DNA of 64,000 bases from CAIVVT01 sp963757265 (GCA_963757265.1 CAVWRA010000006.1:248001-312000), one strand, 5' to 3'. Counted from the first letter of the stretch, positions 26,868 to 36,557 are shown. The notes: generated by a model not told the origin, from the sequence alone. Made by a program: numbers and translations.

Positions 26868-27998
26868 TCAGTTGGGCTCGATGGTGACGTTTTCGGGCAA
26901 TGGGGCGAGGGCGGGAAGCGCAGGGTCCGGCGAGGTGCGCCGGTCCCAAATGCGGAGCTGCAGCTTGGGGCGCAGGGTTGCAGCTTCGGTCTCGCTGAGC
27001 AGGCTCTGCTGGAGCAGGCGCTGCGCGAGTTGCGCGAAGAGGTGCTGCTGGGAGGCGATGAAGGCTGCCACGTTGCTGCTGTAGGCGTCGGGGCCCTGCC
27101 ACGCGATGCTGTGCGAGACGTGCGCGAGCAGCGGCGGTTGTTCAGGGGACGCATAGAGCAGCGCCGTCAGGTAGTGCTGGTACACCAGATCCCGATCCTC
27201 GCCGCAACCGCAGCCGGTCACGCCAACGACATGGTAGCTGTCGTTCACCTGCCGGTGATAGTGAACCGGGTCGGGTCCGCCGGCGAGAAGCGTGGCTCCC
27301 GGCTGCACACTGTCGCCGAGACAACCGAAGGCGTAGATTGCCAGCGGCGGCCATCCGTTTTTTGCCCGGGGCCGGCCGGCGGCACCGCAGCACGATGCCC
27401 CTCCTCCGAAGCCTCCGCCGGCATTCGGGTCGAAGACCATGATCCACGCATGTACGGTCAGGCCGGTGAAGACGGCCGCGGCAAAGCCGTCGGCGCGGCG
27501 CTGCAGCAGGATGTTTCCGGCAGCCAGCCAGGCGGCGGGATGGCGTTGCTCAGTCTGAAAGATGGCCAGCAGGGCGGGCGAAGTGTCCTCCTGGGAGCGC
27601 GAGAGCAGGATGAGGGACTGGACGGGGAACTCGGGGTAGAGGCGCTGCGCGTCGGCGGCGGGGACGTCGGCGCCGAACTGGATCAGGGCGTCGAGCACGC
27701 CCAGCATGGCGTCGTGCTGGTCGGAGTCTGCAACCGTGGATGGGCTTTCCACAACCTGGAATCCGGCCAGCATGGCCAGCAGATCGGGAATTGCTTCGGT
27801 GTGGCGGTCGCGCAGAATCAGGTACGCGCCCCAGGCCTGATAGCGGGGATCGGGGCTGTGCAGCCAGGACTGGGCGAGGGGTGCGGTCTGCTTCTCCACG
27901 TTGCCAACGATGACCGCCGGATCGGAGGGGGCGGGCTGTGCCAGGGCGGCGATGCTTATCCACGCCCAGAGGCAGAAGCGAACGAGGCGGCGCGGCAT
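26868..27998 (-). CDS. secreted protein of unknown function
   Basis: The 376-residue product has a signal peptide starting MPRRLVRFCLWAWISIAALAQ. ATG 27998 is chosen because the longer frame lacks a leader. Residues 40-160 look helical and HEAT-like, with repeated Leu/Ala pairs (WGAYLILRDRHTEAIPDLLAML). The middle is Gly- and Cys-rich (GGGFGGGASCCGAAG, then VTGCGCGEDRDLVY), suggesting disulfides or metal binding. I do not recognise the family. It converges with rhaB across the repeat element and is divergent from the MNT gene. Confidence 0.65.
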   Translation of the reverse strand: MPRRLVRFCLWAWISIAALAQPAPSDPAVIVGNVEKQTAPLAQSWLHSPDPRYQAWGAYLILRDRHTEAIPDLLAMLAGFQVVESPSTVADSDQHDAMLGVLDALIQFGADVPAADAQRLYPEFPVQSLILLSRSQEDTSPALLAIFQTEQRHPAAWLAAGNILLQRRADGFAAAVFTGLTVHAWIMVFDPNAGGGFGGGASCCGAAGRPRAKNGWPPLAIYAFGCLGDSVQPGATLLAGGPDPVHYHRQVNDSYHVVGVTGCGCGEDRDLVYQHYLTALLYASPEQPPLLAHVSHSIAWQGPDAYSSNVAAFIASQQHLFAQLAQRLLQQSLLSETEAATLRPKLQLRIWDRRTSPDPALPALAPLPENVTIEPN

Positions 27999-28119
27999 GC
28001 ACTTACCAGGACGGCGGGGGCGGGAGGAGACGTTACCGGCGCCTCGCGCCCGCGGCGCCGGGTCGAAAAGCAAACCGGAGCTTGCGGCGGATTATGGCAC
28101 ACTGGTTGGGGCGAAGATC

Positions 28120-28473
28120 ATGGCTGCGGAGGACACGAGCGCTTTCAGGACACGGGCAGCGGACGATCCGGCCTTGGCCGAAACGGTGCGGCGGCTAGTG
28201 GAGGCCTACCGTCCGGTTGGGGTGTACCTGTTCGGCTCGGTGGCGCGCGGCCAGGCCGGGCCGGATAGCGACTACGACCTGCTGGTGGTCGTCCCGGACG
28301 ACGCTCCAGCGGAGCAGCGGCGCAGCCGACTGGCCTACGAGGCGCTGCGAGGCACGGGCACGGCGGCCGACGTGCTGGTGTGCACGCGGTCTTATTTTGA
28401 GGACCGGCGGGCGTTGAAGGCCTCATTGCCAGGGACCGTACTGCGCGAGGGAAGGCTGTTGCATGGCGACTGA
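28120..28473 (+). CDS. MNT-type nucleotidyltransferase (antitoxin partner)
   Basis: The 117-residue minimal nucleotidyltransferase shows the family motif GSVARGQAGPDSDYDLLVVV, in which the two Asp of DSDYD bind metal. MNT proteins paired with HEPN proteins act as antitoxins, some by adding AMP to the toxin. The gene overlaps the HEPN gene by 11 bp. ATG 28120 gives a short N-terminal helix before the core; the frame extends further upstream without support. Confidence 0.85.
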   Translation: MAAEDTSAFRTRAADDPALAETVRRLVEAYRPVGVYLFGSVARGQAGPDSDYDLLVVVPDDAPAEQRRSRLAYEALRGTGTAADVLVCTRSYFEDRRALKASLPGTVLREGRLLHGD

Positions 28474-28879
28474 AGACGCCCGGCGGCAGGACGTGCGCGC
28501 GTGGCTTTCAAGAGCCGAACTCGATTTGCGCGCAGCGGCGCATGAGCTTTCCGCTCCGGCAGCGGGGTTGAACGGCGATGTCGCCTTTCATGCCCAGCAG
28601 GCGGCCGAAAAGGCGTTGAAAGCCTTCCTGGCATGGCATGACTCGCCGTTTCGAAAGACCCACAATATCGAAGAACTTGGCCGCCAGTGCGCGGGTTTGG
28701 ACGCGACTCTCGCGCCGATCGCAGACCAAGCCGCGCCGCTGACTGAGTATGCCTGGAAGTTCCGCTATCCTGGCGAACCGGGCGAGCCCAGTGCGGATGA
28801 GGCCGGGCAGGCTCTGGAAGTCGCTCGAAGCGTATACCAGGCCATCCTGGAACGACTGCCGGCGGAAGCACGAAGGTGA
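28463..28879 (+). CDS. HEPN-domain protein (toxin partner)
   Basis: The 138-residue helical protein belongs to the HEPN superfamily. It shows AWLSRAELDLRAAAHEL, then FHAQQAAEKALKAFLAWH and FRKTHNIEEL near the middle. HEPN domains often act as RNases through an R-x4-6-H motif; here Arg and His in FRKTH are closer together, so nuclease activity is uncertain. With the overlapping MNT gene it forms a classic two-gene toxin-antitoxin module. Confidence 0.85.
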   Translation: MATEDARRQDVRAWLSRAELDLRAAAHELSAPAAGLNGDVAFHAQQAAEKALKAFLAWHDSPFRKTHNIEELGRQCAGLDATLAPIADQAAPLTEYAWKFRYPGEPGEPSADEAGQALEVARSVYQAILERLPAEARR

Positions 28880-28939
28880 CCCCGCCGAGCGGTGGCGTGT
28901 CCGCTCCCTGACGGCCAGCGGCTCCGTCACACGCGCGGG

Positions 28940-29569
28940 TCAGGGGCGCTCGCGCTTGGAGATGATCTTGTCGACCATGCCGTAGGCCACGGCCTGCTCG
29001 GCTTCCATGATGTAGTCGCGGTCGACGTCGCGCCCGATGCGCTCCACGTCCTGGCCGGTGGCCTCGGCCAGGATGCCGTTGAGGATCTCCCGCATACGCA
29101 GGATCTCACGGGCGTAAATGTCGATATCGCTGGCCTGGCCGGCCAGACCGGACATGGAGGGCTGGTGGATCAGCACGCGGGCGTGGGGCAGGGCGTAGCG
29201 CTTGCCCTTGGCGCCGCAGGCCAGCAGAACGGCCGCCATGGAGGCGGCCTGGCCCACGCAGTAGGTCACGATGTTGGGCTCGACCAGGCGCATGGTGTCG
29301 AGGATCGCCATGCCGGCGGTGATGGAGCCGCCGGGGGAGTTGATGTAAAGCGAGATGTCCTTTTCGGGGTCCTCGGCGGCCAGGAAAAGCATCTGGGCGA
29401 TGATCAGGTTGGCCACCTGGTCCTCAATCGGCGTGCCCAGGAAAATGATGTTCTCCTTGAGCAGCCGGGAGTAGATGTCGTAGGCGCGTTCGCCCCGCGA
29501 GGTCTGTTCGACCACCATCGGGACGAGCATGTCGTGGGGGGTGGGAGAACCACCGTTGCGGATGCGCAT
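28940..29569 (-). CDS. clpP: ATP-dependent Clp protease proteolytic subunit
   Basis: The 209-residue serine peptidase forms the tetradecameric proteolytic barrel used with ClpX/ClpA/ClpC. The catalytic Ser lies in CVGQAASMAAVLL, His in HARVLIHQPS and Asp in DVDRDYIMEA. The hydrophobic-pocket region FLGTPIEDQVANLI is conserved. AGGAGG stands just upstream of ATG 29569. clpX and tig are not adjacent, unlike the common tig-clpP-clpX order. Confidence 0.95.
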   Translation of the reverse strand: MRIRNGGSPTPHDMLVPMVVEQTSRGERAYDIYSRLLKENIIFLGTPIEDQVANLIIAQMLFLAAEDPEKDISLYINSPGGSITAGMAILDTMRLVEPNIVTYCVGQAASMAAVLLACGAKGKRYALPHARVLIHQPSMSGLAGQASDIDIYAREILRMREILNGILAEATGQDVERIGRDVDRDYIMEAEQAVAYGMVDKIISKRERP

Positions 29570-29652
29570 CGAGCCTCCTAGGGCCGGGATGCCAAGCCTG
29601 TCGCGTGCGGCGAAGACCTGGATCGGGCCGTCTTCGTTTCTGAAGGCCTGAT

Positions 29653-30120
29653 TCAGGCCTTCTTAGCCGTGGAGCGCCGGGTCTTGTGAACCTTTTGCAG
29701 GTTCCGCTTCTTCTGCGCGAGTGCCTTGGCGAGGTCCTCGATCGAAGTGCGCTCCAGATACTCCATGATACGGGAGCGCAGGGCCTTCCAGGTATCGTGC
29801 ATGCCGCAGGGAGCGGTGTCGTTGCACTCGGTCATGCCGCCGGGACAACGCTCGTAGTCGGTCAGGCCGTCGATGGCATCGACCAATTGCAGCATATTAA
29901 GCTCGGAGGCGGGAACGCGCAGGCAGAAGCCGCCGGTGGGTCCCTTGCTCGAGCGCAGATAGCCCTTGCGGGCCTGCTGCTGGAGGATTTTGGCCAGGAA
30001 GTGGGACGGAATGTCACACTCTTCGGCGATCTGTTTCACCATCGCGTACTTGCCTTCTGGGACCGCCGCCAAGTAGATGAACGCCCGAATCGCATATTCG
30101 GCAGAGCGCGAATAGATCAT
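29653..30120 (-). CDS. Rrf2 family transcriptional regulator, Cys-containing
   Basis: The 155-residue protein has an N-terminal winged helix (MIYSRSAEYAIRAFIYLA, then HFLAKILQQQARKGYLRS) typical of Rrf2/IscR regulators. A cysteine-rich stretch (CPGGMTECNDTAPCGMH, about residues 93-109) matches the Fe-S-binding loop of IscR/NsrR-type members, so it probably senses iron-sulfur status, NO or redox change. The C-terminus is very basic. It lies upstream of clpP on the same strand. Confidence 0.88.
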   Translation of the reverse strand: MIYSRSAEYAIRAFIYLAAVPEGKYAMVKQIAEECDIPSHFLAKILQQQARKGYLRSSKGPTGGFCLRVPASELNMLQLVDAIDGLTDYERCPGGMTECNDTAPCGMHDTWKALRSRIMEYLERTSIEDLAKALAQKKRNLQKVHKTRRSTAKKA

Positions 30121-30166
30121 GTTGAACCCCTAGATACGTCGATCAAAATACGCCTTTGTCTTTTTT

Positions 30167-30179
30167 ATCCTAGAAGGAT
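30167..30179. promoter_or_regulatory. candidate autoregulatory operator of the Rrf2 gene
   Basis: ATCCT-AGA-AGGAT is a perfect 5-bp inverted repeat 47 bp upstream of the Rrf2-family start codon. The surrounding sequence is A/T-rich compared with the rest of the region, as expected for a promoter. Autorepression is common in this family; the site itself is inferred. Confidence 0.35.
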
Positions 30180-30328
30180 GTTAGCACGCCCGCAAGGGAA
30201 AAAACGGAAAGTGTCAACTTTGATTGGCGGCGGGATAGGACCTTGGCCGCCCGGGTACTGGGCACCGGGCGGGGACGTCGGCGCCACTCACACGCGGCAG
30301 GACGGTGCTTGAATCCTCAGGGGATGGT

Positions 30329-31108
30329 TCAGGCCAGGCCCAGGAATTCGCGGGCGGCGGGCTCCAGCGGGGGTACGCACAGGATGGCGTTGCCACCATA
30401 GATCGTATCGGCGCCGGTGAAATCGAAAAAACGCAGCCCGGCCTCGCGGGCCAGGATCTGGACCACGGCCAGGTCCCAGGGTTTGGCGGCGGGCTCGAAC
30501 CAGAACTCGGCCTGGCCGGCGCACACCGACATGGCGTCCAGCGCGCCGCCGAGGCTGCGGATCACGCCGAAACGGCCGAGGAATTCGGGTAAGCGGGCGG
30601 CGTAGGGCTGCTTCAGGGCGCGCTCGAGGCCGCTGACGCCGATGACGGAGCGCGAGAGGTCGGCGATCGAGGAGGCGTGGATCGGGGAGGCTTCGCCGTC
30701 GGACTGGCGCCAGGCGCCGCCGCCGCGAACAGCCCAGAAGCTTTGGCGAAGCATGGGGAAGGTGCACACGCCCAGCACCACCGTGCCGCCCGCCTCGAGC
30801 GCGATCAGGTTGCACCACAGCGGATTGGCGCGCAGAAAATCGCGCGTGCCGTCGATCGGGTCGATGATCCAGCGGCGGCCGCTGCGCGCCTCCCTGGCGG
30901 AGCCCTCTTCGCCCAGCAGGCCGTCGTCGGGGAAAGCCCGTTCGAGACCGTCCACGAAGAGGCGTTCGCATTCGCGGTCAGCGATGGTGACGGGCGACCC
31001 GTCGGTCTTGTCCTCGGCGCTGACGCCGCGGCGCATGTGATCCAGCGCCAGCGCGCCGGCGCCGCGGCTCAGCTCGCGGGCGAGTTGCAGTTCGTATCCT
31101 AAGTCCAT
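30329..31108 (-). CDS. inositol monophosphatase family protein (histidinol-phosphatase-like)
   Basis: The 259-residue Mg2+-dependent phosphatase has GLLGEEGS (first metal Glu), the core motif WIIDPIDGTRDF, and KPWDLAVVQILAREAG near the C-terminus. The family includes inositol monophosphatase, CysQ and the HisN histidinol-phosphatase; the RDF variant after DPIDGT is common in HisN-like members. Substrate is uncertain. It is divergent from the DUF1015 gene. Confidence 0.88.
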   Translation of the reverse strand: MDLGYELQLARELSRGAGALALDHMRRGVSAEDKTDGSPVTIADRECERLFVDGLERAFPDDGLLGEEGSAREARSGRRWIIDPIDGTRDFLRANPLWCNLIALEAGGTVVLGVCTFPMLRQSFWAVRGGGAWRQSDGEASPIHASSIADLSRSVIGVSGLERALKQPYAARLPEFLGRFGVIRSLGGALDAMSVCAGQAEFWFEPAAKPWDLAVVQILAREAGLRFFDFTGADTIYGGNAILCVPPLEPAAREFLGLA

Positions 31109-31184
31109 CAGCGCTCATGGTAGCGTGAGCGGGGCGGGGCGCGGCAAGGGGGGAATAGGCGAGGCGGGGCTGGTATTCTGTGTC

Positions 31185-32417
31185 TTGGCCCAAATCTATC
31201 CGTTTCAACCCTATCGCTACACCGAAAAGGCCGGCGCGCTGGAGGACCTGCTCACACAGCCTTACGACAAGATCACGCCGGCTATGCGCCAACGCTACCT
31301 GTCGCGCAGCCCATACAACCTGGTGCGGGTGATTCTGGGCGAGCGGCAGGCGACCGACAGCGCCGAGGACAATGTCTATACGCGTGCGGCGGGGTATCTG
31401 CGGGCCTGGGTCGCGGATGGGCTGCTGGCGCGCGACGCCGAGCCGGGCGTGTTCCCGTACTTCCAGGAATTCACTCTGCCGGACACGGGCGAGCGGATGG
31501 TCCGCAAGGGTTTCATCGCGCTGGGGGCGGTGGAGGAGTACGCGGGCGGCGTGGTGCACCGGCACGAGCAGACGTTGTCGGGGCCGAAGAAGGACCGGCT
31601 GGAACTGCTGAGTGCGACGCAGGCGCATTTCGGCCAGATCTTCATGCTGTACCCGGATCCGGCGGGGTCGATCGACGGCCTGCTGGACGAAGCCGCCCAG
31701 GGGACACCGCTGGCCGACGTGATGGACGAGTACGGGGCGCGGCACCGCGTGTGGAAGATCGCCGGCGCGACGCGCATCCAGGAGTTGATGAGCGATAAAA
31801 AGCTCGTGATCGCCGACGGCCATCACCGCTATGAAACGGCGCTGGCGTTCCGCCAGGAGAACCCGAGGCTCCCCGGCGCGGACCGGGTGATGATGACCTT
31901 CGTCAATATGCATTCGCCGGGACTGCAGATTCTGGCGACGCACCGGCTGGTGAGCGGCATCCCGGCGAACGAGCTGCCGGACGGGTTTCTGCGGGCCGCG
32001 GCGAGCGAGTTCGTGGTGGACGAGATCGACTCGCCGGCGACGCTGCAGCGCAGTTGGGCGGAGCGGCCGGAGCGGACGGTAATCGGCGCGGCGATCGGCG
32101 AACGATTGTTCCGGCTGGAGTGCCGCGCAGGAACAGGCGCGCTGGACGTGCGGGTGCTGCACGAAGCGCTGTTGGGCCGGGTGCTCGGCATTTCGGAAGA
32201 AGCGGTGCGCGAGGAGCAGCGCCTGCGCTACGCGCGGGGCCTCGAGCAGGCGGTGGCGGAAGCGCGGCAGGGCGCGGCGCAGATCGCATTTCTGCTGAAG
32301 CCGACAAGCATCGAGCAGGTGGCCCAGACGTCGTTCGGCGGGGGCGTGATGCCGCAGAAATCGACCGACTTCTACCCCAAGCTGCTGTCCGGACTGACCA
32401 TTTATAAGCTGGATTAG
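31185..32417 (+). CDS. DUF1015 family protein
   Basis: The product belongs to the DUF1015 family: QIYPFQPYRY at the start, LTQPYDKITPAMRQRYL, GVVHRHEQTLSGPKKDRL, LVIADGHHRYETAL, and VMPQKSTDFYPKLLSGL at the C-terminus. Family proteins are widespread and lack an agreed function; the DGHHRYETA motif suggests a nucleotide- or phosphate-handling enzyme. The start is likely TTG 31185, because homologues begin just before the PFxxxRY motif; GTG 31125 would add 20 residues of low-complexity sequence. Confidence 0.85.
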   Translation: MAQIYPFQPYRYTEKAGALEDLLTQPYDKITPAMRQRYLSRSPYNLVRVILGERQATDSAEDNVYTRAAGYLRAWVADGLLARDAEPGVFPYFQEFTLPDTGERMVRKGFIALGAVEEYAGGVVHRHEQTLSGPKKDRLELLSATQAHFGQIFMLYPDPAGSIDGLLDEAAQGTPLADVMDEYGARHRVWKIAGATRIQELMSDKKLVIADGHHRYETALAFRQENPRLPGADRVMMTFVNMHSPGLQILATHRLVSGIPANELPDGFLRAAASEFVVDEIDSPATLQRSWAERPERTVIGAAIGERLFRLECRAGTGALDVRVLHEALLGRVLGISEEAVREEQRLRYARGLEQAVAEARQGAAQIAFLLKPTSIEQVAQTSFGGGVMPQKSTDFYPKLLSGLTIYKLD

Positions 32418-32593
32418 CCGCCGGTACCGGAAGCGGGCGCCAGGCGCGGGACTTTCCTTTTGGCGTGCTTGCGCTTAGTCTAATCTGAAGGGGAACCACG
32501 GGCCCGCCGGCGACCGAAGCGGGGAGCGTTGAGGCGGGTGTGGTGCGGGAACGGTAGCGGGAGCGGTTGTTTTTCCGGGAGAATCTGAAAAAT

Positions 32594-34408
32594 ATGGCCA
32601 AGGTGCCGCCTGAGCTGCCGCGCGAGCGCAGGACCGTCTACAACATGCTGGCCGCAACGGCCGAGTTCCTGGGAAGCGCGCCGGCGTTGTATCAACCTCA
32701 GGGCGGCGGGGCTTACAAGAGCTGGAACTGGATCGAATACCGGCAGATCGCGGAAGAGGTGGCGGCGGGGCTGCGGGCGCTGGGGGTGGGCCACGGCGAC
32801 ATCTGCGGGCTGGCCTCGGAGACGCGCGCCGAGTTCTACCTGGCCGACGTCGGCGTGTTGACCAACGGCTCGATCGCGGCGGCGGTGTACACCAGCCTGC
32901 CGGCGGCCGACCAGGTGAAGACCCTCAAGGCGGCCGAGCCGAAGGCCATCTTCGTGGAGGATCCCAAAATGCTCGCGGCGCTGGAAGGCGCGGGCATGAG
33001 CGAGATCGAGGCACAGCGGATCCTGTTGAGCGGCGAGGCCGAAAACGCCATCACGCTGGAGCGGCTGAGGCAACTGGGGTCCCAGGCGATGGCGGAGGAT
33101 CCGGGCCTGCTGGAGCGCATCCGCGGCGGCGTGCGGCCCGCGGACATCGCGATCCTGTACCTGACGTCGGGAGCGACGGGCGAGCCGAAGATGGGCCTGG
33201 TGAGCCAGAACGCAGTGATCGTCAACTGCGGGATGGGTCCTCAGATGCTGGACCTGGACAGCTCGGATTCGACGCTGGTGTTCTTGCCTTCGGCGCACAT
33301 TACGCAGCGGCTGGTGCTGGAACTGCTGGTGATCCGCCACGGCATTCCGGTGTGGTTCAGCGAAGGCCTGTCGAAGATGCCGGGGGAGCTGCGGTCGATC
33401 CGGCCGACGCTGTTCGTGGCTCCGCCGCGGGTGTGGGAACGGATGTACGCCAGCATCACGACGGAGATCCGGAAGAAGCCGTTGGTGGTGCGCAAGTTGT
33501 TCTACATGGGGCTGGGGGTCGGCAGTGCGGTGAGCCGGGCCCGGCAGGAGGGCCGGACGCCGATGCCGTGGCACCTGGCCTCGTTGAAGTTTTTCGACAG
33601 CGTCGTGTTTTCCAAGATCCGCGAGCGGCTGGGAGGGCGGCTGAGGGTGGCGTGCAGCGGCGCGGCGCCGCTGGGCAAGGGGCTGGCCGAGTTCTATGCC
33701 TCCATCGGCCTGCCGCTGTTGGAGGGCTATGGATTGACCGAAGGCGGCGTAGTGGCGATGAACCCGGTTGGCCGGACGAAGGCGGGCTCAATCGGGAGAG
33801 CGCTGCCGGGGGCCGAGCTGCGGACGGCCGAGGACGGGGAGCTGCTGGTGCGCGGGGAGACGGTTTTTGACGGCTATTACAAGGACCCCGGCGCAACGGC
33901 AGCGGTGCTGCGCGAGGGCTGGCTGCACACCGGGGACGTGGCGCAGATCGACGCCGACGGCTATGTCTGGATCACGGGCCGAAAGAAGGAGCTGATCGTT
34001 TCTTCCAACGGCAAGAAGATCTATCCGGCGCGCATCGAGGGGCTGTTCAAGATGCACCCGATCGTCAACCAGATCCTGCTGCTCGGCGACCGGATGCCGT
34101 ACATGACGGCGCTGATCAGCATCAACGCGCAGGCGGCGGCCGACGTGGAGGGCGTCAGCCCGGAGGCCCGGAGCCTGGCGCAACTGGCGCAGGACCAGGC
34201 CGTGCATGGCGAGATGAAGAAGATCGTCCAGAAGGTCAACCGGCAACTGGCGCCGTTCGAGCAGGTGCGGCGTTTCAAGATCATCGAACGCGACTTCTCG
34301 TTGGAGCACGGTGAGCTGACGCCGACCATGAAGCTGCGCCGCACGCAGGCGATCGACAGTTTCCGCAAGGAGATCAGCGAGCTGTACGTCGGGCGGGAAG
34401 AGTTTTAG
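32594..34408 (+). CDS. long-chain acyl-CoA synthetase (AMP-forming)
   Basis: The 604-residue ANL-superfamily enzyme activates a carboxylic acid with ATP and joins it to CoA. Motifs: LYLTSGATGEPKMG (phosphate loop), EGYGLTEGG, LHTGDVAQIDADGYVWITGRKKE and SSNGKKIYPARIE. The long form with GKKIYP matches FadD15-like long-chain fatty acyl-CoA ligases that often lie on membranes. The ATG at 32594 is preferred over TTG 32567. It is followed 48 bp later by isocitrate dehydrogenase. Confidence 0.92.
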   Translation: MAKVPPELPRERRTVYNMLAATAEFLGSAPALYQPQGGGAYKSWNWIEYRQIAEEVAAGLRALGVGHGDICGLASETRAEFYLADVGVLTNGSIAAAVYTSLPAADQVKTLKAAEPKAIFVEDPKMLAALEGAGMSEIEAQRILLSGEAENAITLERLRQLGSQAMAEDPGLLERIRGGVRPADIAILYLTSGATGEPKMGLVSQNAVIVNCGMGPQMLDLDSSDSTLVFLPSAHITQRLVLELLVIRHGIPVWFSEGLSKMPGELRSIRPTLFVAPPRVWERMYASITTEIRKKPLVVRKLFYMGLGVGSAVSRARQEGRTPMPWHLASLKFFDSVVFSKIRERLGGRLRVACSGAAPLGKGLAEFYASIGLPLLEGYGLTEGGVVAMNPVGRTKAGSIGRALPGAELRTAEDGELLVRGETVFDGYYKDPGATAAVLREGWLHTGDVAQIDADGYVWITGRKKELIVSSNGKKIYPARIEGLFKMHPIVNQILLLGDRMPYMTALISINAQAAADVEGVSPEARSLAQLAQDQAVHGEMKKIVQKVNRQLAPFEQVRRFKIIERDFSLEHGELTPTMKLRRTQAIDSFRKEISELYVGREEF

Positions 34409-34456
34409 CCACTGCGGGCGCGCGGGCGCGCGAATTCATCAGGAAGAGAAGGAATC

Positions 34457-35917
34457 ATGGCAAACAACGTACCCATTACGGTCGCCAGGGGCGACGGCAT
34501 CGGCCCGGAGATCATGGGCGCCACTCTCGAAATCCTGTCCAGCGCGGGCGCGCGCCTGGATATCGAGGAGATCGAGATCGGCGAAAAGGTCTACCTGCGG
34601 GGCAACACGACGGGCATCGAGAAGAGCTCGATGGAGTCGCTGCGGCGCACGAAAGTGTTTTTGAAAGCGCCGATCACGACGCCGCAGGGCGGCGGATACA
34701 AGAGCCTGAACGTGACTACGCGCAAGCTACTCGGCCTGTACGCCAACGTGCGGCCATGCGTGGCTTACGATCCCTACATTCCGACCAAGCACCCGGGCAT
34801 GGACGTGGTGATCGTGCGCGAGAACGAAGAGGATTTGTATGCCGGCATCGAGTACCAGCAAACGCAGGACGTGACGCAGTGCCTGAAGCTGATCAGCCGG
34901 TCGGGCAGCGAGCGGATCGTGCGCTATGCCTTCGAGTACGCCGTGCGGAACAACCGCAAGAAGGTCACCTGCTTCATGAAGGACAACATCATGAAGCTGA
35001 CCGACGGGTTGTTCCACAAGGTCTTCGACGAGATCGCGCTGGAGTATCCGGAGATCGTGAAGGAGAGCTGGATCGTGGACATCGGCGCCGCGAAACTGGC
35101 CGACACGCCGTCGGTGTTCGACGTGCTGGTGATGCCGAACCTGTATGGCGACATTCTGTCGGACGTGGCGGCGCAGATCGCCGGCTCGGTCGGCCTGGCG
35201 GGCTCGGCCAACATCGGAATGAAATATGCGATGTTCGAGGCGATCCACGGCTCGGCGCCGCGGCGCGCCGGGCAGAACCTGGCCAACCCGTCGGGGCTGC
35301 TGCTGGGCGCGGTGATGATGCTGGTGCACATCGGCCAGGAGGACGTGGCCGAGCGCGTGCACAACGCGTTTTTGCGGACGCTCGAGGACGGCATCCACAC
35401 CTACGACATCGCGAAGGAGGGCAAGAACCCGCACACGACGAAGCAGGTCGGGACAAAGGAATTTGGAGCGGCGATCGCGGAGCGGATGGGCCTGGAGCCG
35501 CAGAAGCTCAAGCCGGTGCGCTACAAGGCCGCGCCGAAGCGCGCCGTGCGGGCCGCGGCGGCTACAGCGGCGTTGCCGCGGCGGGAACTGGCGGGCATCG
35601 ACCTGTTCATCTACAATCCGCCCGGGGATGCCAACGAATTCGGCCGGCGGATGGAAGCGCTGAACGGCGGCGGATTGAAGCTGGTGATGATTTCCAGCCG
35701 CGGCGTGAAAGTGTATCCCGATGGGCTGCCCGACACGCTCACCAGCGACAGTTGGCGGTGCCGCTATCAGAGCGACAATGCGAATCCGGCGGTCACGCAT
35801 CAGCAGACGATCGACCTGCTGCAGCGCGCGGCCGGCGCGGGCCTCGAATTCACCAAGACCGAGGGCCTGTACAATTTCGACGGCAAGCCGGGCTTTTCAT
35901 TGAGCCAGGGCCAGTAG
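34457..35917 (+). CDS. icd: isocitrate dehydrogenase, Thermus type with C-terminal domain
   Basis: The 486-residue enzyme oxidatively decarboxylates isocitrate to 2-oxoglutarate. The catalytic core (about 1-340) shows TVARGDGIGPEIM, VRENEEDLYAGIEY, the Tyr/Lys region and the metal-binding FDVLVMPNLYGDILSDVAAQ. An additional C-terminal domain (about 375-486, after a basic Ala-rich linker) is the kind found in Thermus thermophilus IDH. Coenzyme choice cannot be fixed by eye. Its start follows GGAAGAGAAGGA. Confidence 0.92.
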   Translation: MANNVPITVARGDGIGPEIMGATLEILSSAGARLDIEEIEIGEKVYLRGNTTGIEKSSMESLRRTKVFLKAPITTPQGGGYKSLNVTTRKLLGLYANVRPCVAYDPYIPTKHPGMDVVIVRENEEDLYAGIEYQQTQDVTQCLKLISRSGSERIVRYAFEYAVRNNRKKVTCFMKDNIMKLTDGLFHKVFDEIALEYPEIVKESWIVDIGAAKLADTPSVFDVLVMPNLYGDILSDVAAQIAGSVGLAGSANIGMKYAMFEAIHGSAPRRAGQNLANPSGLLLGAVMMLVHIGQEDVAERVHNAFLRTLEDGIHTYDIAKEGKNPHTTKQVGTKEFGAAIAERMGLEPQKLKPVRYKAAPKRAVRAAAATAALPRRELAGIDLFIYNPPGDANEFGRRMEALNGGGLKLVMISSRGVKVYPDGLPDTLTSDSWRCRYQSDNANPAVTHQQTIDLLQRAAGAGLEFTKTEGLYNFDGKPGFSLSQGQ

Positions 35918-36020
35918 CGCCGGCGGGGAGCGGATGCGGGGCATTGAGAAGATGAAAGGGACGGCTCTCCGGCGCGGAGAGACGAGCGAGTGCCTGGCTT
36001 GAAGAAGGAGATTGCCTGAT

Positions 36021-36509
36021 ATGGACGCGAAGCCGCTGGTCGGGGTCATCATGGGTAGCGCCTCCGACTGGGAGACGATGCAGCACGCGTGTAAAGTGCT
36101 CGGGGATTTCGAAGTGCCCTACGAGAAGCGCGTCCTCTCGGCGCACCGCGCGCCGGAGGCGCTGGCCGACTACGCGCGAACGGCGCGGCAGCGCGGGCTG
36201 GAGGTGATTGTCGCCGCGGCGGGCGGGGCCGCTCACCTGGCGGGCGTGACGGCGGCGTACACGACGCTGCCGGTGCTCGGCGTGCCGATGCAGAGCCAGG
36301 CGCTGAACGGGATGGACTCGCTGCTGGCGACCGTGCAGATGCCCGGGGGCGTGCCGGTGGGCACGCTGGGGATCGGCCAGCCGGGCGCGGTGAACGCGGG
36401 GCTGCTGGCGGTGGCGATTGTGGCGCTGCACCGGCCGGCGCTGATCGAAAAGCTGGAACAATTCCGGATACAGCAGACCCAAAAGGTGATGGCCGCGACG
36501 CTGCCGTAA
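36021..36509 (+). CDS. purE: N5-carboxyaminoimidazole ribonucleotide mutase
   Basis: The 162-residue PurE converts N5-CAIR to CAIR in purine synthesis. Motifs are VIMGSASDWETM, RVLSAHRAPE (conserved His), VAAAGGAAHLAG and VPMQSQALNGMDSLLATVQMP. ATG 36021 stands ten bases after AAGGAG; a TTG at 36012 is too close to that site. purK is not adjacent. Confidence 0.95.
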   Translation: MDAKPLVGVIMGSASDWETMQHACKVLGDFEVPYEKRVLSAHRAPEALADYARTARQRGLEVIVAAAGGAAHLAGVTAAYTTLPVLGVPMQSQALNGMDSLLATVQMPGGVPVGTLGIGQPGAVNAGLLAVAIVALHRPALIEKLEQFRIQQTQKVMAATLP

Positions 36510-36557
36510 AATGCGCGGGCGGGCGATGGAGCATGCACGGAGACTGAGTCGGCGGCC

